Shown piece by piece: positions 44,096 through 52,664 of a DNA stretch of 64,000 bases. The position numbers were made by a program, and so were the translations under genes. A model generated the notes under the pieces. It did not search any database. It saw only the letters and a list, made by a program, of their open reading frames with translations, and was not told the origin of the DNA. The stretch's first letter is position 1. The number at the start of each line of letters is the position of its first letter. The DNA comes from Leifsonia aquatica H1aii (GTDB lineage Bacteria; Actinomycetota; Actinomycetes; Actinomycetales; Microbacteriaceae), in NCBI RefSeq assembly GCF_000633535.1, contig NZ_AYMR01000024.1, positions 25,838 to 89,837 of the forward strand, written 5' to 3'.

Positions 44096-46252
44096 ATGCC
44101 CCCCTTCAAGAAGAACGACCGACGACCGCAGCAGAAGACCGGAGCGGGCAGCCGCAGCCCCGGCCATCGCGGCTACCGCCCCGAGGAGTCGACCGAGGGT
44201 AAGAAGGCCCGCTGGACCGCCGACGACCGCGCCAAGCGCGGAGCGAGCGCCGAGCGCGGGCGTGCCGTCTACGGCACCCGCGACGGCGACACCGGCCGCG
44301 GCCGCACCGAGCGGCCGAACTGGGAGCCCCGAGGCAAGGATGCGCGCCGCACCGAGCGCGAGTGGGACAACCGCGGCCGTGCCGGTCGGGACGACCGTCC
44401 GCGTCGGGACGGCGATGACCGTCCGCGCCGGTTCGACGACCGGGCCGACCGTCCGCGTCGTGATGACGACCGTCCGCGTCGCTCGTTCGACGACCGTGGC
44501 GATCGCGCTCCGCGTCGCGAGTACGACGACCGTCCGCGCCGGTTCGACGACCGCAGCGACCGTCCGCGTCGTGATGACGACCGTCCGCGTCGCACCTTCG
44601 ACGACCGTGGCGACAGGGCCCCGCGTCGCGACACCACCGACCGTCCGCGCCGGTCGTTCGACGACCGTGGCGACCGCGCTCCGCGTCGCGAGTACGACGA
44701 CCGTCCGCGTCGCTCCTTCGACGACCGTGGCGGCCGTCCCGAGCGTCCGCGTCGCGATGCCGATGAGCGTCCGCGCCGGTCGTTCGACGACCGCGGCGAC
44801 CGCGCTCCCCGTCGTGAGTACGACGACCGTCCGCGCCGCGACGTCTCCGACCGTCCGCGTCGCTCCTTCGACGACCGCGGCGACCGTCCCGACCGTGCCG
44901 AGCGTCCGCGCCGGTCGGTCGACGACCGCTCCGAGCGTCCTCGCCGCGATTCCTCCTTCTACCCGTCGCGCGACGACAAGCCCGCGTTCACCCCGCAGGA
45001 CGACGTCGTGCTCGAGCGGCTCGAGGCCGAGGCCATTCAGGCCGAGGACGTCGACGGCGTGACCTTCGCCGACCTGGGCTTCGGCGGCAACGTCGTGCGC
45101 GCCCTGGCCGAGCTCGGCGCCGAGAAGCCGTTCCCGATCCAGGCCGCCACGGCCCCGGACGTGCTCTCCGGCAAGGACGTGCTCGGCCGAGGCCGCACCG
45201 GCTCCGGCAAGACCATCGCCTTCGGTGCCCCCATGGTCGAGCGGCTCATGCAGATCTGGGCCGAGTCCGGCAAGTCGGGCGGCAAGCGTCAGATCGGCCG
45301 CGCCCCGCGTGCGCTGATCCTCGCCCCGACCCGCGAGCTGGCCCTCCAGATCGACCGGACGGTGCAGCCGATCGCCCGCAGCGTCGGCCTCTTCACGACG
45401 CAGATCTACGGCGGCGTGCCCCAGGGCCGCCAGGTCGGTGCGCTGCAGCGCGGCGTCGACATCGTGATCGGCACCCCGGGCCGCATCGAGGACCTCGTGG
45501 AGCAGGGGCGTCTCGACCTCAGCCAGGTCGCCATCACCGTCCTGGACGAGGCTGACCACATGTGCGACCTCGGCTTCCTCGAGCCGGTGCAGCGCATCCT
45601 GCGCGAGACGTCGGAGGGCGGCCAGAAGCTGCTCTTCTCGGCCACCCTGGACAAGGGCGTCGCCCAGCTCGTCGACGAGTTCCTCGTCGAGCCGGCCGTG
45701 CACGAGGTCGCGGGCGAGGACCAGGCGTCCTCGACCATCGACCACCGCGTGCTCGTCATCGAGCACCGTGACAAGCCCGCCATCATCGAGCAGCTCGCCG
45801 ACCGCGAGGGCAAGACCCTGATCTTCGCCCGTACCCGTGCATTCGCCGAGATGCTCGCGGACCAGCTGGACGACGCGGGCATCCCCGCGGTCAGCCTGCA
45901 CGGCGACCTCAACCAGTCCCGCCGCACCCGTAACCTCGCGCAGCTCACCAGCGGCCGCGTGAACGTGCTGGTCGCGACCGACGTCGCCGCCCGCGGCATC
46001 CACGTCGACGACATCGACCTGGTCATCCAGGCCGACGCCCCGGACGAGTACAAGACCTACCTGCACCGTTCGGGCCGCACCGGCCGCGCCGGCAAGCAGG
46101 GCACGGTCGTCACGCTCATCCCGCGCCAGCGTCAGCGGCGCATGAACGAGCTGCTGGACCGCGCCGAGATCGAGGCCGAGTTCGTCCCGGCCATCCCGGG
46201 CGACCAGCTGCTCACCGACCTCGCGCAGGCCGCCGCGCTCGCCGAGGCGTAA
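44096..46252 (+). CDS. DEAD-box RNA helicase with long Arg/Asp repeat domain
   Basis: 718 residues. The first ~290 are disordered and repetitive, built from units like RPRRSFDDRGDRAPRREYDD. The helicase core follows: Q motif FPIQAA, Walker A GRTGSGKT with Lys372, DEAD box 484-487, SAT (FSATLD) and HRSGRTGRAGK. It unwinds RNA duplexes with ATP, typically in ribosome assembly or mRNA decay. Such Arg-rich tails bind RNA non-specifically and can drive condensation; here the tail is N-terminal rather than C-terminal. The ATG at 44096 is set by AGGAAG. Confidence 0.94.
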   Translation: MPPFKKNDRRPQQKTGAGSRSPGHRGYRPEESTEGKKARWTADDRAKRGASAERGRAVYGTRDGDTGRGRTERPNWEPRGKDARRTEREWDNRGRAGRDDRPRRDGDDRPRRFDDRADRPRRDDDRPRRSFDDRGDRAPRREYDDRPRRFDDRSDRPRRDDDRPRRTFDDRGDRAPRRDTTDRPRRSFDDRGDRAPRREYDDRPRRSFDDRGGRPERPRRDADERPRRSFDDRGDRAPRREYDDRPRRDVSDRPRRSFDDRGDRPDRAERPRRSVDDRSERPRRDSSFYPSRDDKPAFTPQDDVVLERLEAEAIQAEDVDGVTFADLGFGGNVVRALAELGAEKPFPIQAATAPDVLSGKDVLGRGRTGSGKTIAFGAPMVERLMQIWAESGKSGGKRQIGRAPRALILAPTRELALQIDRTVQPIARSVGLFTTQIYGGVPQGRQVGALQRGVDIVIGTPGRIEDLVEQGRLDLSQVAITVLDEADHMCDLGFLEPVQRILRETSEGGQKLLFSATLDKGVAQLVDEFLVEPAVHEVAGEDQASSTIDHRVLVIEHRDKPAIIEQLADREGKTLIFARTRAFAEMLADQLDDAGIPAVSLHGDLNQSRRTRNLAQLTSGRVNVLVATDVAARGIHVDDIDLVIQADAPDEYKTYLHRSGRTGRAGKQGTVVTLIPRQRQRRMNELLDRAEIEAEFVPAIPGDQLLTDLAQAAALAEA
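44390..44960 (+). repeat. Degenerate repeats coding the Arg/Asp-rich helicase N-terminus
   Basis: About 570 bp of imperfect repeats around GACGACCGTCCGCGTCG and CGTTCGACGACCG, encoding DDRPRR and SFDDRGDR units. Unit lengths vary and are multiples of three, so they expand or shrink without frameshift. Confidence 0.88.
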
Positions 46253-46270
46253 GCGACCGCTCGCACCACG

Positions 46271-46304
46271 AAGCCCCCGTCCGCTGCACAGCGGGCGGGG
46301 GCTT
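46271..46304 (+). terminator. Terminator hairpin after the helicase gene
   Basis: A 16-bp stem, AAGCCCCCGTCCGCTG (46271-46286) with 46289-46304, one wobble pair and a minimal 2-nt loop. It separates the helicase from the convergent phosphotransferase-like gene. Confidence 0.85.
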
Positions 46305-46339
46305 GCGCGTCGGGTGGGTCCTCCGTGCGAGGGGGCGCC

Positions 46340-47239
46340 TCAGCCGGCGAGCTGCGCGAGAGCGTGCCTCCCCAGCGCGGCCATCCGGGCGTTGTCGTCG
46401 GAATGGGCCGCCAGAGCGGATCCCATCGCCACGGCCCAGCCACGGGCACGGCGCCAGGTCGCCTCATCGACCGATGACCCGAGTGCGGCGCGGAACGTGT
46501 CGCGGGCCGGCCCGTCGAAGGTGAGCCAGGCCGTCGCCAGGTCGGTCGCCGGGTCTCCCGCGGTCACATCGCCGAAGTCGATGACGGCGGCGAGTCCCTC
46601 GACACTTCCGTCGGCTCCCGTGCGCAGCAGGAGATTGCCCGGGTGGAGGTCGCCGTGCAGCCAGAGGGCGGGCCCGTCCCAGACCGGTGCGGCCAGGCCG
46701 TCGTCCCATGCCGCCGTGAGCGCGGACGTGTCGGTGCGGGCCGAGAGCAGCGCGAGGCGCTCGCGGACGGCACCGTCGCGCGTCGCGAGGGCGACGCCGC
46801 GGACGGGATTGGCCGGTGCGTCGTGCGGTGCGGGGAGGTGCAGCGCCCGCACGAAGGCGGCCAGCGCGGCGGCGATCGGCGCGCGGGCGGACCCGTCGAC
46901 CGCGGCACCGTCGACCCCGTCCAACCAGCGGACGATGCTCCACGGCCAGGGGAAGGTCGCGCTCGGCACCCCCACCCGGACCGGCGCAGGGACGGGCACC
47001 GCGACCCGCGCGGCGATCCCGCTGAGCACCTGCTGCTCGTGCTCGATCAGGTGAGCGGCGACCTCCCGTCGCGGCACGCGGACCGCGAACGCGTCGCCGA
47101 GCCGGAAGATGCGGTTGTCCCAGCCGTCGGAGACCAGCCGCAGCGGCCCGGCGAGGTCAGGGTGCTGCTCGGCGATCATCCGCGCGACGAGGTCGGCGTC
47201 GGCGGAGATGTCGGAGGCGGGGGTCGAACCGGGGATCAC
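46340..47239 (-). CDS. Aminoglycoside-phosphotransferase-fold kinase
   Basis: 299 residues. The kinase-like catalytic loop H195-GDLHPGN-202 with Asp197, and the metal site D221 in IDFGD, are intact; GWDNRIFRLGDAFAVRVP supplies the nucleotide lysine region. The fold covers antibiotic kinases, choline/homoserine-type kinases and many unknowns (APH). Drug resistance cannot be claimed from sequence. It is monocistronic; its start faces the family A palindrome behind gapA. Confidence 0.88.
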   Translation of the reverse strand: MIPGSTPASDISADADLVARMIAEQHPDLAGPLRLVSDGWDNRIFRLGDAFAVRVPRREVAAHLIEHEQQVLSGIAARVAVPVPAPVRVGVPSATFPWPWSIVRWLDGVDGAAVDGSARAPIAAALAAFVRALHLPAPHDAPANPVRGVALATRDGAVRERLALLSARTDTSALTAAWDDGLAAPVWDGPALWLHGDLHPGNLLLRTGADGSVEGLAAVIDFGDVTAGDPATDLATAWLTFDGPARDTFRAALGSSVDEATWRRARGWAVAMGSALAAHSDDNARMAALGRHALAQLAG

Positions 47240-47264
47240 CGCTCGACGCTAACAGACACGCCCC

Positions 47265-47322
47265 CGAGACGTGAGTGGTTGTGGGTCCAGGCGTATCCGG
47301 ACCCGCAACCACTCACGTCTCG
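47265..47322. repeat. Family A palindrome, copy 2 (with compensatory change)
   Basis: Arms 47265-47288 and 47299-47322, 24 bp with one G-U-type mismatch, loop of 10 nt. Relative to the other two copies, TCGTT has become TGGTT in the left arm and AACGA has become AACCA in the right arm, so pairing is kept. It lies 14 bp after the gapA stop. Confidence 0.9.
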
Positions 47323-47336
47323 CGGGCGGAGTCGGC

Positions 47337-48335
47337 TCAGGAAGCGGCGAGGAGGGTGAGGGTGTCCACGACGCGGTTGGAGAAGCCCCACTCGTTGTCG
47401 TACCAGGCGACGACCTTCACGTGCTTGCCGTCCACGCGCGTGAGCGCGGAGTCGAAGATCGACGACGCCGGCTGGCCGGTGATGTCGCTGGAGACGAGCG
47501 GGTCCTCCGAGTACTCGAGGATGCCGGCGAGCGGACCCTCGGCGGCGGCGCGGTAGGCGGCGAGCACCTCGTCGCGGGTGACCTCGCGTGCCACGGTCGT
47601 GTTGAGCTCGACGATCGAGCCGACCGGAACCGGCACGCGGATGGAGTCACCGGACAGCTTGCCGTCGAGGCCCGGCAGCACGAGGCCGATCGCCTTCGCG
47701 GCGCCGGTCGTGGTGGGGACGATGTTCACGCCGGCGGCGCGGGCCCGGCGCGGGTCGCGGTGCGGGCCGTCCTGCAGGTTCTGCTCCTGCGTGTACGCGT
47801 GCACGGTCGTCATGAAGCCGTGCTCGATGCCGGCCAGATCGTCCAGCACCTTCGCCAGCGGCGCGAGCGCGTTCGTCGTGCAGGAGGCGTTGGAGACGAT
47901 GGTGTGGTTCGCGGGGTCGTACTCGTCGGTGTTGACGCCGTAGGCGAGGGTCACGTCGGCCCCGTCCGAGGGGGCGCTCACGAGCACGCGCTTGGCGCCG
48001 GCGCGCAGGTGGGCGCGGGCGGCCTCGGCGGAGGTGAAGCGACCGGTGGCCTCCAGCACGATCTCGACGCCGAGTTCGGCCCAGGGCAGGTTCTCGGGGT
48101 CGCGCTCGGCGAGCACCCGGATGCGGCGGCCGTCGACGACGAGGGTGTCGCCGTCGACCTCGACGGGGCGGCCGAGACGGCCGAGGGAGCTGTCGAAGCG
48201 CAGGAGCTGGGCGAGCGTGTCCGGTGCGGTCAGGTCGTTGACGGCGACGACCTCGAGGTCGGTGTCGCGCTCGAGGAGGGCGCGGAGCGTGTTGCGTCCG
48301 ATGCGGCCGAAGCCGTTGACGGCGATGCGGGTCAT
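47337..48335 (-). CDS. gap: Glyceraldehyde-3-phosphate dehydrogenase, type I
   Basis: 332 residues from the ATG at 48333-48335 with AAAGGA upstream. NAD motif NGFGRIGR (7-14), catalytic C152 in SNASCTTN, H179, and the phosphate-site WYDNEWGFSNRVVD. It oxidises glyceraldehyde-3-phosphate in glycolysis. The N-terminal LLRFDSSLGRLGRPVEVDGD is somewhat unlike the usual LLKYDSVLGR, and the gene stands apart from pgk and tpi and next to an AraC-type regulator, so this may be an additional gap copy rather than the main glycolytic one. Confidence 0.93.
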   Translation of the reverse strand: MTRIAVNGFGRIGRNTLRALLERDTDLEVVAVNDLTAPDTLAQLLRFDSSLGRLGRPVEVDGDTLVVDGRRIRVLAERDPENLPWAELGVEIVLEATGRFTSAEAARAHLRAGAKRVLVSAPSDGADVTLAYGVNTDEYDPANHTIVSNASCTTNALAPLAKVLDDLAGIEHGFMTTVHAYTQEQNLQDGPHRDPRRARAAGVNIVPTTTGAAKAIGLVLPGLDGKLSGDSIRVPVPVGSIVELNTTVAREVTRDEVLAAYRAAAEGPLAGILEYSEDPLVSSDITGQPASSIFDSALTRVDGKHVKVVAWYDNEWGFSNRVVDTLTLLAAS

Positions 48336-48433
48336 GGTGGTTCCTTTCATTCCCGGTCCGCCTTCCATCGTCGGTCGCGGCTCCCGCCGTCGAAAGTGGC
48401 TCCCAAGACAGCATCCGCAAGCAATCCGCCAGA

Positions 48434-48466
48434 GGCGTGGCCAGACGCCACAAGAATCTCGCCACA
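48434..48466 (-). promoter_or_regulatory. Candidate GlxA-regulator site before gap
   Basis: GGCGTGGCCAGACGCC (48434-48449) is palindromic at its ends. CGCCACA is directly repeated at 48446-48452 and 48460-48466, 14 bp apart. Direct repeats of this size suit AraC-type proteins; the gene for one stops 31 bp away. The gap promoter itself is not clear. Confidence 0.4.
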
Positions 48467-48496
48467 CCGCGCAGCCAGGCTGCGAAGCGGGGCGGG

Positions 48497-49444
48497 TCAG
48501 GCGGAGAACGTGTGACGGTACTCCGTCGGGGAGGTGCCGAGGATGCGGTGGAAGTGCAGCCGCAGGTTCGCCCCGGTGCCCAGGCCCACGCGGTGGGCGA
48601 TCTGCTCGACGCCGAGATCCGAGCGCTCCAGGAGCTCGCGCGCCAGATCGACCCGGGCCCGGAGCACCCACTGCATCGGGGTGTAGCCGGTGTCTTCCAC
48701 GAAACGGCGCGAGAAGGTGCGCTCCGAGACGTTGGCGTTGCGGGCGAGTTCTGCGAGGGTGAGCGGGCCGCCCAGGCGTCCGAGCGCCCATTCGCGGGTC
48801 TCGGCGAAGAGGTCGCCGAGCGGTTCGGGTACGCTGCGCGGCACGTACTGCGCCTGTCCGCCGCTGCGGTACGGGGCTGCCACGAGCCGTCGCGCCACGT
48901 GGTTGGACAGGGAGACGCCGTGATCGCGCCGCACGAGGTGCAGGCAGAGGTCGATCCCGGACGCGGCGCCGGCTGAGGTCAGGACGTCGCCCTCGTCGAC
49001 GAACAGCACGTTCTCGTCCACCCGGATCAGGGGATGCCGCTGGGCGAGGGCGCGGGTGTAGTGCCAGTGCGTTGTCGCGCGGCGCCCGTCGAGCAGCCCG
49101 GTGGCGGCGAGGGCGAACGCGCCGGTCGAGATCGCGGCCAGCCGGGCCCCGCGGTCGTGCGCGGCGCGCAGTGCGGCGACGACGGCGGCGGGAGGTTCGG
49201 TGCCGGCCGGCTCCCGGTAGCCGGGCACGAAGACGGTGTCGGCGCGCTCGAGGGCGTCGAGACCCTCGGCCACGTGGTACGACAGCCCGTCCCCGCCGGT
49301 GACGAGCCCGGGCTCGGCCCCGCAGACCCGCACCTCGTAGGGCATGCTCGAGCGATGCGCGAAGACCTGCGACGGGATGCCGACGTCGAGCGGTTTCGCC
49401 CCCTCGAGCACGAGGACGGCGACGCGGTGGTCGCGGCTGGTCAT
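48497..49444 (-). CDS. GlxA-family regulator (DJ-1/PfpI domain plus AraC domain)
   Basis: 315 residues. The first ~185 form a DJ-1/PfpI-like sensor domain (VAVLVLEGAKPLDVGIPSQVF, ISTGAFALAATGLLDGRRATTHW); Ser replaces the nucleophile Cys, so it is not an enzyme. The last ~100 hold two AraC helix-turn-helix motifs (LTLAELARNANVSERTFSRRF, GVEQIAHRVGLGTGANLRLHFHR). It lies just upstream of gap on the same strand and may control it; the ligand is unknown. Confidence 0.93.
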   Translation of the reverse strand: MTSRDHRVAVLVLEGAKPLDVGIPSQVFAHRSSMPYEVRVCGAEPGLVTGGDGLSYHVAEGLDALERADTVFVPGYREPAGTEPPAAVVAALRAAHDRGARLAAISTGAFALAATGLLDGRRATTHWHYTRALAQRHPLIRVDENVLFVDEGDVLTSAGAASGIDLCLHLVRRDHGVSLSNHVARRLVAAPYRSGGQAQYVPRSVPEPLGDLFAETREWALGRLGGPLTLAELARNANVSERTFSRRFVEDTGYTPMQWVLRARVDLARELLERSDLGVEQIAHRVGLGTGANLRLHFHRILGTSPTEYRHTFSA

Positions 49445-49489
49445 CGGGGCTCCTTCCGCGGGCCGCTGCAGACGCCCGCGCGCCGGAGT

Positions 49490-50491
49490 CTAGCCGAGCC
49501 GCTCACCGGACTCCTCCGGTACCCGCGACGCGGCCGGGCTCACGGGCGGTGGCGCCGCACCCCGGTCATCCGGCGGCGGCGCCTCCCGGGTGCCGCGCTT
49601 CGGCGGCCGCAGCTCGCTGACGATCACGCCGGCGACGATGAGTGCGGCGCCCGCGATCGCGATCGGCGGCAGCCGGTCGCCCGCGATGCGTCCGATGATG
49701 CCCGCCCAGACCGGCTCCCCCGCGTAGATGATCGTGGCGCGAGTGGGGGAGACCGAACGCTGGGCCCAGTTCATCGTGAGCTGGATGATGCAGCTCGCGA
49801 CGCCGAGTCCGACGCCCGGGAGCAGCCAGGCCCACGAGAACGCGGGTGCGACCTCTCCCGCGATCGGCATGGCCAGGAACCCGACGCCTCCCGCGACCAG
49901 CAGCTGCACGATCGTCACCCGGCCCACGTCGACCGATTTCGCGAACAGCCCGATGAGGAGGATCTCGGCCGCGATCGGGAGGGTGCTCACCAGGGTGGCG
50001 ATCTCGCCGCGACCCAGCCCGATGGTGAGGGCCTCCGGCCCGGCGAGGAGGAGCAGCCCGACGAAGGCGAGTGCGACGCCGACGAGCGTGAGCGGACGCG
50101 GTGCCCGGCGGAAGACCAGCCACTGCAGCAGGGGGACGAGCGGCACGTACAGCGCCGTGATGAAGGCGGAGGTGCTGCTGCTGATGGTCTGCAGCCCCAT
50201 CGTCTGCAGGCCGTAGCCGAGACCGATGGAGACGCCGATGGCTGCGCCCGCCGCCACGTCGCGCCAGCGCATGCCGCGCAGCGAACGGTGGAAGACGATC
50301 AGGCCGAGCAGGCCGGCGACCGCGAAGCGTACGCCCACGAAGAACCACGGCCCGCTGTGCTCCATCGCCAGGTGCACGATGAGGAACGTCGAACCCCAGA
50401 GCGCGGTGATCGCGAGGAGCGCGCCCTCCTGCCGGCTGACGGCGAAGCGCCGCCGTGCGGGTTCTCGGGTGCGATCGGAAGTGTGCAGCAT
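49490..50491 (-). CDS. EamA/DMT-family transporter
   Basis: 333 residues from the ATG at 50489-50491, with ten helices in two EamA repeats (ALLAITALWGSTFLIVHLAM; AEILLIGLFAKS onward) and a Pro-rich C-terminal tail. Members export amino acids or other metabolites. The start is chosen because TAGAAT (50504-50499 on the minus strand) lies seven bases before it, which suggests a leaderless mRNA; two upstream ATGs at 50500 and 50524 are alternatives. It is divergent from the XRE-cupin regulator. Confidence 0.88.
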   Translation of the reverse strand: MLHTSDRTREPARRRFAVSRQEGALLAITALWGSTFLIVHLAMEHSGPWFFVGVRFAVAGLLGLIVFHRSLRGMRWRDVAAGAAIGVSIGLGYGLQTMGLQTISSSTSAFITALYVPLVPLLQWLVFRRAPRPLTLVGVALAFVGLLLLAGPEALTIGLGRGEIATLVSTLPIAAEILLIGLFAKSVDVGRVTIVQLLVAGGVGFLAMPIAGEVAPAFSWAWLLPGVGLGVASCIIQLTMNWAQRSVSPTRATIIYAGEPVWAGIIGRIAGDRLPPIAIAGAALIVAGVIVSELRPPKRGTREAPPPDDRGAAPPPVSPAASRVPEESGERLG

Positions 50492-50520
50492 CCTGCACAT
50501 TCTATGGTGCAGAATGGTGC
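50482..50520. promoter_or_regulatory. Operator-like repeats between the DMT transporter and XRE regulator
   Basis: TGTGCAG CATC CTGCACA (50482-50499) is a perfect 7+7 inverted repeat, followed by two direct ATGGTGCA units around 50504-50520. -10-like hexamers on each strand (TAGAAT minus, CAGAAT plus 50510-50515) sit about seven bases before the two ATGs. The adjacent XRE protein is the likely ligand. Confidence 0.65.
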
Positions 50521-50522
50521 AC

Positions 50523-51074
50523 ATGCCAGAGCACGGCTCGGATGTCCTCGCCCACGTCGCCGGGAACCTCCGACGCCTGCGTCAGGAGCGCGGCCTCAGT
50601 CAGGCCGCGCTGGCGGAGCGGTCGGGGATCAGCCGCCGCACCATCATCAACCTGGAGGCGGGGGAGGCGAACATCAGCCTCTCCGGGCTCGACCGGGTGG
50701 CCGAGGCGCTGGAGACGGACTTCGTGACCCTGGTCGCCGAGTCGTCCGCGCTTCCGACCGCGGTGAACGCCGTGGCCTGGCGGGGGGCGTCGACGGAGAG
50801 TGTGGCCGCGCTCGTCGGAGCCGTGCCCGCCCGGGTCGACGCCCAGCTGTGGACGTGGGCGCTCGCCGCCGGCGACCGGTACGACGCCGAACCCGACCCG
50901 GCAGGCTGGCACGAGATCGTCTTCGTCACGGCCGGACGCGTGCGCATCGACCGCGAGGATGGCACCTCCGAGCTCCGCGTCGGCGAGCAGGCGATCTACT
51001 CGAGCGCCCAGCGCTACTCCTACGCGGCCGTGGGAGACGAGACGGCGCGCTTCGTGCGGCTCGTCGTCTCCTGA
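50523..51074 (+). CDS. XRE-family regulator with C-terminal cupin
   Basis: 183 residues: helix-turn-helix domain (about 8-65; NLRRLRQERGLSQAALAERSGISRRTIINLEAG) and a cupin beta-barrel (about 105-180; WHEIVFVTAGRVRIDREDGTSELRVGEQAIYSS). This fusion type senses small molecules through the cupin. It is divergent from the DMT transporter, with palindromes between, so it probably controls that gene. The ATG is probably leaderless. Confidence 0.92.
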   Translation: MPEHGSDVLAHVAGNLRRLRQERGLSQAALAERSGISRRTIINLEAGEANISLSGLDRVAEALETDFVTLVAESSALPTAVNAVAWRGASTESVAALVGAVPARVDAQLWTWALAAGDRYDAEPDPAGWHEIVFVTAGRVRIDREDGTSELRVGEQAIYSSAQRYSYAAVGDETARFVRLVVS

Positions 51075-51227
51075 CCGGCGCGGAGGGTCGCGGAGACCCC
51101 GCGTCGTGACCGGCGGGCGATAACGCGGATCCGCCATCCTGTGTCGCGCGCACACTACTCAGCTTGTCTGAGGAGTCGCCATCGCAATACAGTCGCATCC
51201 TGCCCGTTCGACCCGTGGAGGATGCCC

Positions 51228-52598
51228 GTGCCCAGCCCGACCCCCGCCCCTCGTCGCCGTGCCCGCTTCTGGTCGCTGGTCTCGACGCACACCATGAACG
51301 ACTTCCAGACCGGAGCCATCGCGGCGATGCTGCCCGCCCTCGTCGCCCAGCAGCACTACGACTACGCGGCCGCCGCGGGGATCGTGCTGGCGTCCACCGC
51401 GCTGTCCAGCATCACGCAGCCCGTCTTCGGCTGGCTGAGCGATCGGATGGATCTGCGCTGGATGGTGCCGGCCGGCCTCGCATTCGCCGCGCTCTGCGTC
51501 GCCGCGGCGGGTCTCACGTCGGGCTCCTACTGGCTCACCTGGGTCGTCGTGGCGCTCTCCGGCGTCGGCGTCGCCGCCTACCATCCGCCCGCGACGGTCG
51601 AGGCCCGCGCAACCGGAGGAGGCACGAACCGCTCGATGAGCGTCTTCTCGGTCGGGGGCAATGTCGGGGTCGCGCTGTCCCCCCTGCTGGTCGGACTGAC
51701 CGCGGGCACGATCGGGCTGGCCTCGACCCCGCTGCTCCTCGTGCCGACGGCGGCGGTCATCGTCGTCTACCTCGCGGTCCGCAGGAACGTGGCGCGTTCG
51801 GCGGCGACCGCGGCCCCGCAGGACGCGAGCGCGATCGCCGCGGGCCCGACCGACTCCGACACGGGTGCCGCCTCCGACACGGGTGCCGCCTCCGACACGG
51901 GTGCCGCTTCCGACGCGGGCTCCGCCTCCGCCGCTTACGCCGCCTCCGCGGGAGCGACGGACGCGTGGGGCCGGTTCTCCTGGCTGCTCGTGGTCGTCGC
52001 ACTCTGGTCCGTCGCCTACATCGGCACGACCTCCTTCATCGCGCTCGATGTCGCCGACCGGTTCGGAGCCGGTGCCGGCGTGGGGGCGGTGGCCCTGGCC
52101 GTCTTCCCCGCGGCCGGTGCGGTCGGGACACTCCTCGGCGGTGTGCTCGCCGATCGGTTCGGCCGGCGGCTGGTCATCCCGCTCGGCTACGCGGTCGCGA
52201 CGGTCGCCGCGCTCGCGATCGTGTTCGCGCCGGATCCGGTCGTCGCGATCGGGGCGACCGCCCTTCTCGGGGTGGCCGTGTTCGTGCCGTTCGCCCTGCA
52301 CGTGACCCTGTCGCACGCGTACCTGCCGCGTCACATCGGCACGGCGAGCGGTGTGACGCTCGGGCTCTCGACGACCGTGGGCGGCTTCCTCGCGCCGGTT
52401 CTCGGAGCGATCGCGGACGGCTCGACGATCGGCGTCGTCTTCGCGGTGATCGCGGGGGTGCTCGCCGCCGCGTTCGTCGCGTCCCTCTTCCTCCGCGATC
52501 GACAGGACCCCCTCGGGCCGACCGACGGGACGCCCGTGCGCGTCACGGGGGCCGGGAGTGCCGAGGAGGAGGGCGTCGGTCAGACCGTCGCCGGCTGA
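51228..52598 (+). CDS. MFS transporter, fosmidomycin-resistance-like
   Basis: 456 residues with about 12 helices. MNDFQTGAIAAMLPALVAQ and QPVFGWLSDRMDLRWMVP resemble the Fsr subgroup of drug exporters. The GTG at 51228 is preferred over the ATG at 51222 because GGAGG (51217-51221) ends six bases before the GTG but directly touches the ATG. The central cytoplasmic loop holds a tandem SDTGAA repeat. The substrate is unknown. Confidence 0.85.
   Translation: MPSPTPAPRRRARFWSLVSTHTMNDFQTGAIAAMLPALVAQQHYDYAAAAGIVLASTALSSITQPVFGWLSDRMDLRWMVPAGLAFAALCVAAAGLTSGSYWLTWVVVALSGVGVAAYHPPATVEARATGGGTNRSMSVFSVGGNVGVALSPLLVGLTAGTIGLASTPLLLVPTAAVIVVYLAVRRNVARSAATAAPQDASAIAAGPTDSDTGAASDTGAASDTGAASDAGSASAAYAASAGATDAWGRFSWLLVVVALWSVAYIGTTSFIALDVADRFGAGAGVGAVALAVFPAAGAVGTLLGGVLADRFGRRLVIPLGYAVATVAALAIVFAPDPVVAIGATALLGVAVFVPFALHVTLSHAYLPRHIGTASGVTLGLSTTVGGFLAPVLGAIADGSTIGVVFAVIAGVLAAAFVASLFLRDRQDPLGPTDGTPVRVTGAGSAEEEGVGQTVAG
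51855..51926 (+). repeat. 18-bp coding tandem repeat in the MFS loop
   Basis: TCCGACACGGGTGCCGCC at 51855-51872 and 51873-51890, a third copy with one change at 51891-51908, then a degenerate fourth (51909-51926). It encodes (SDTGAA)3-SDAGSA in the loop between helices 6 and 7. Confidence 0.92.
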
Positions 52599-52664
52599 GC
52601 CGATCGCGGCGCTGTTCGGCCACCGTCCTGCGAGATCTCGTTCGAATGCTGCGCCTGCGGCGGA

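Noticed and set aside
44390..44960. Repeats considered as a CRISPR array
   Set aside because: Units are contiguous, vary in length in multiples of three and are fully coding in the helicase frame; there are no unique spacers or cas genes.
44090..46066. Long minus-strand open frame opposite the DEAD-box helicase
   Set aside because: It mirrors the helicase codons and has no motif of its own; the plus-strand helicase is certain.
46340..47239. Aminoglycoside resistance gene
   Set aside because: Only the shared kinase fold is visible; most such proteins phosphorylate other small molecules and no resistance context is present.
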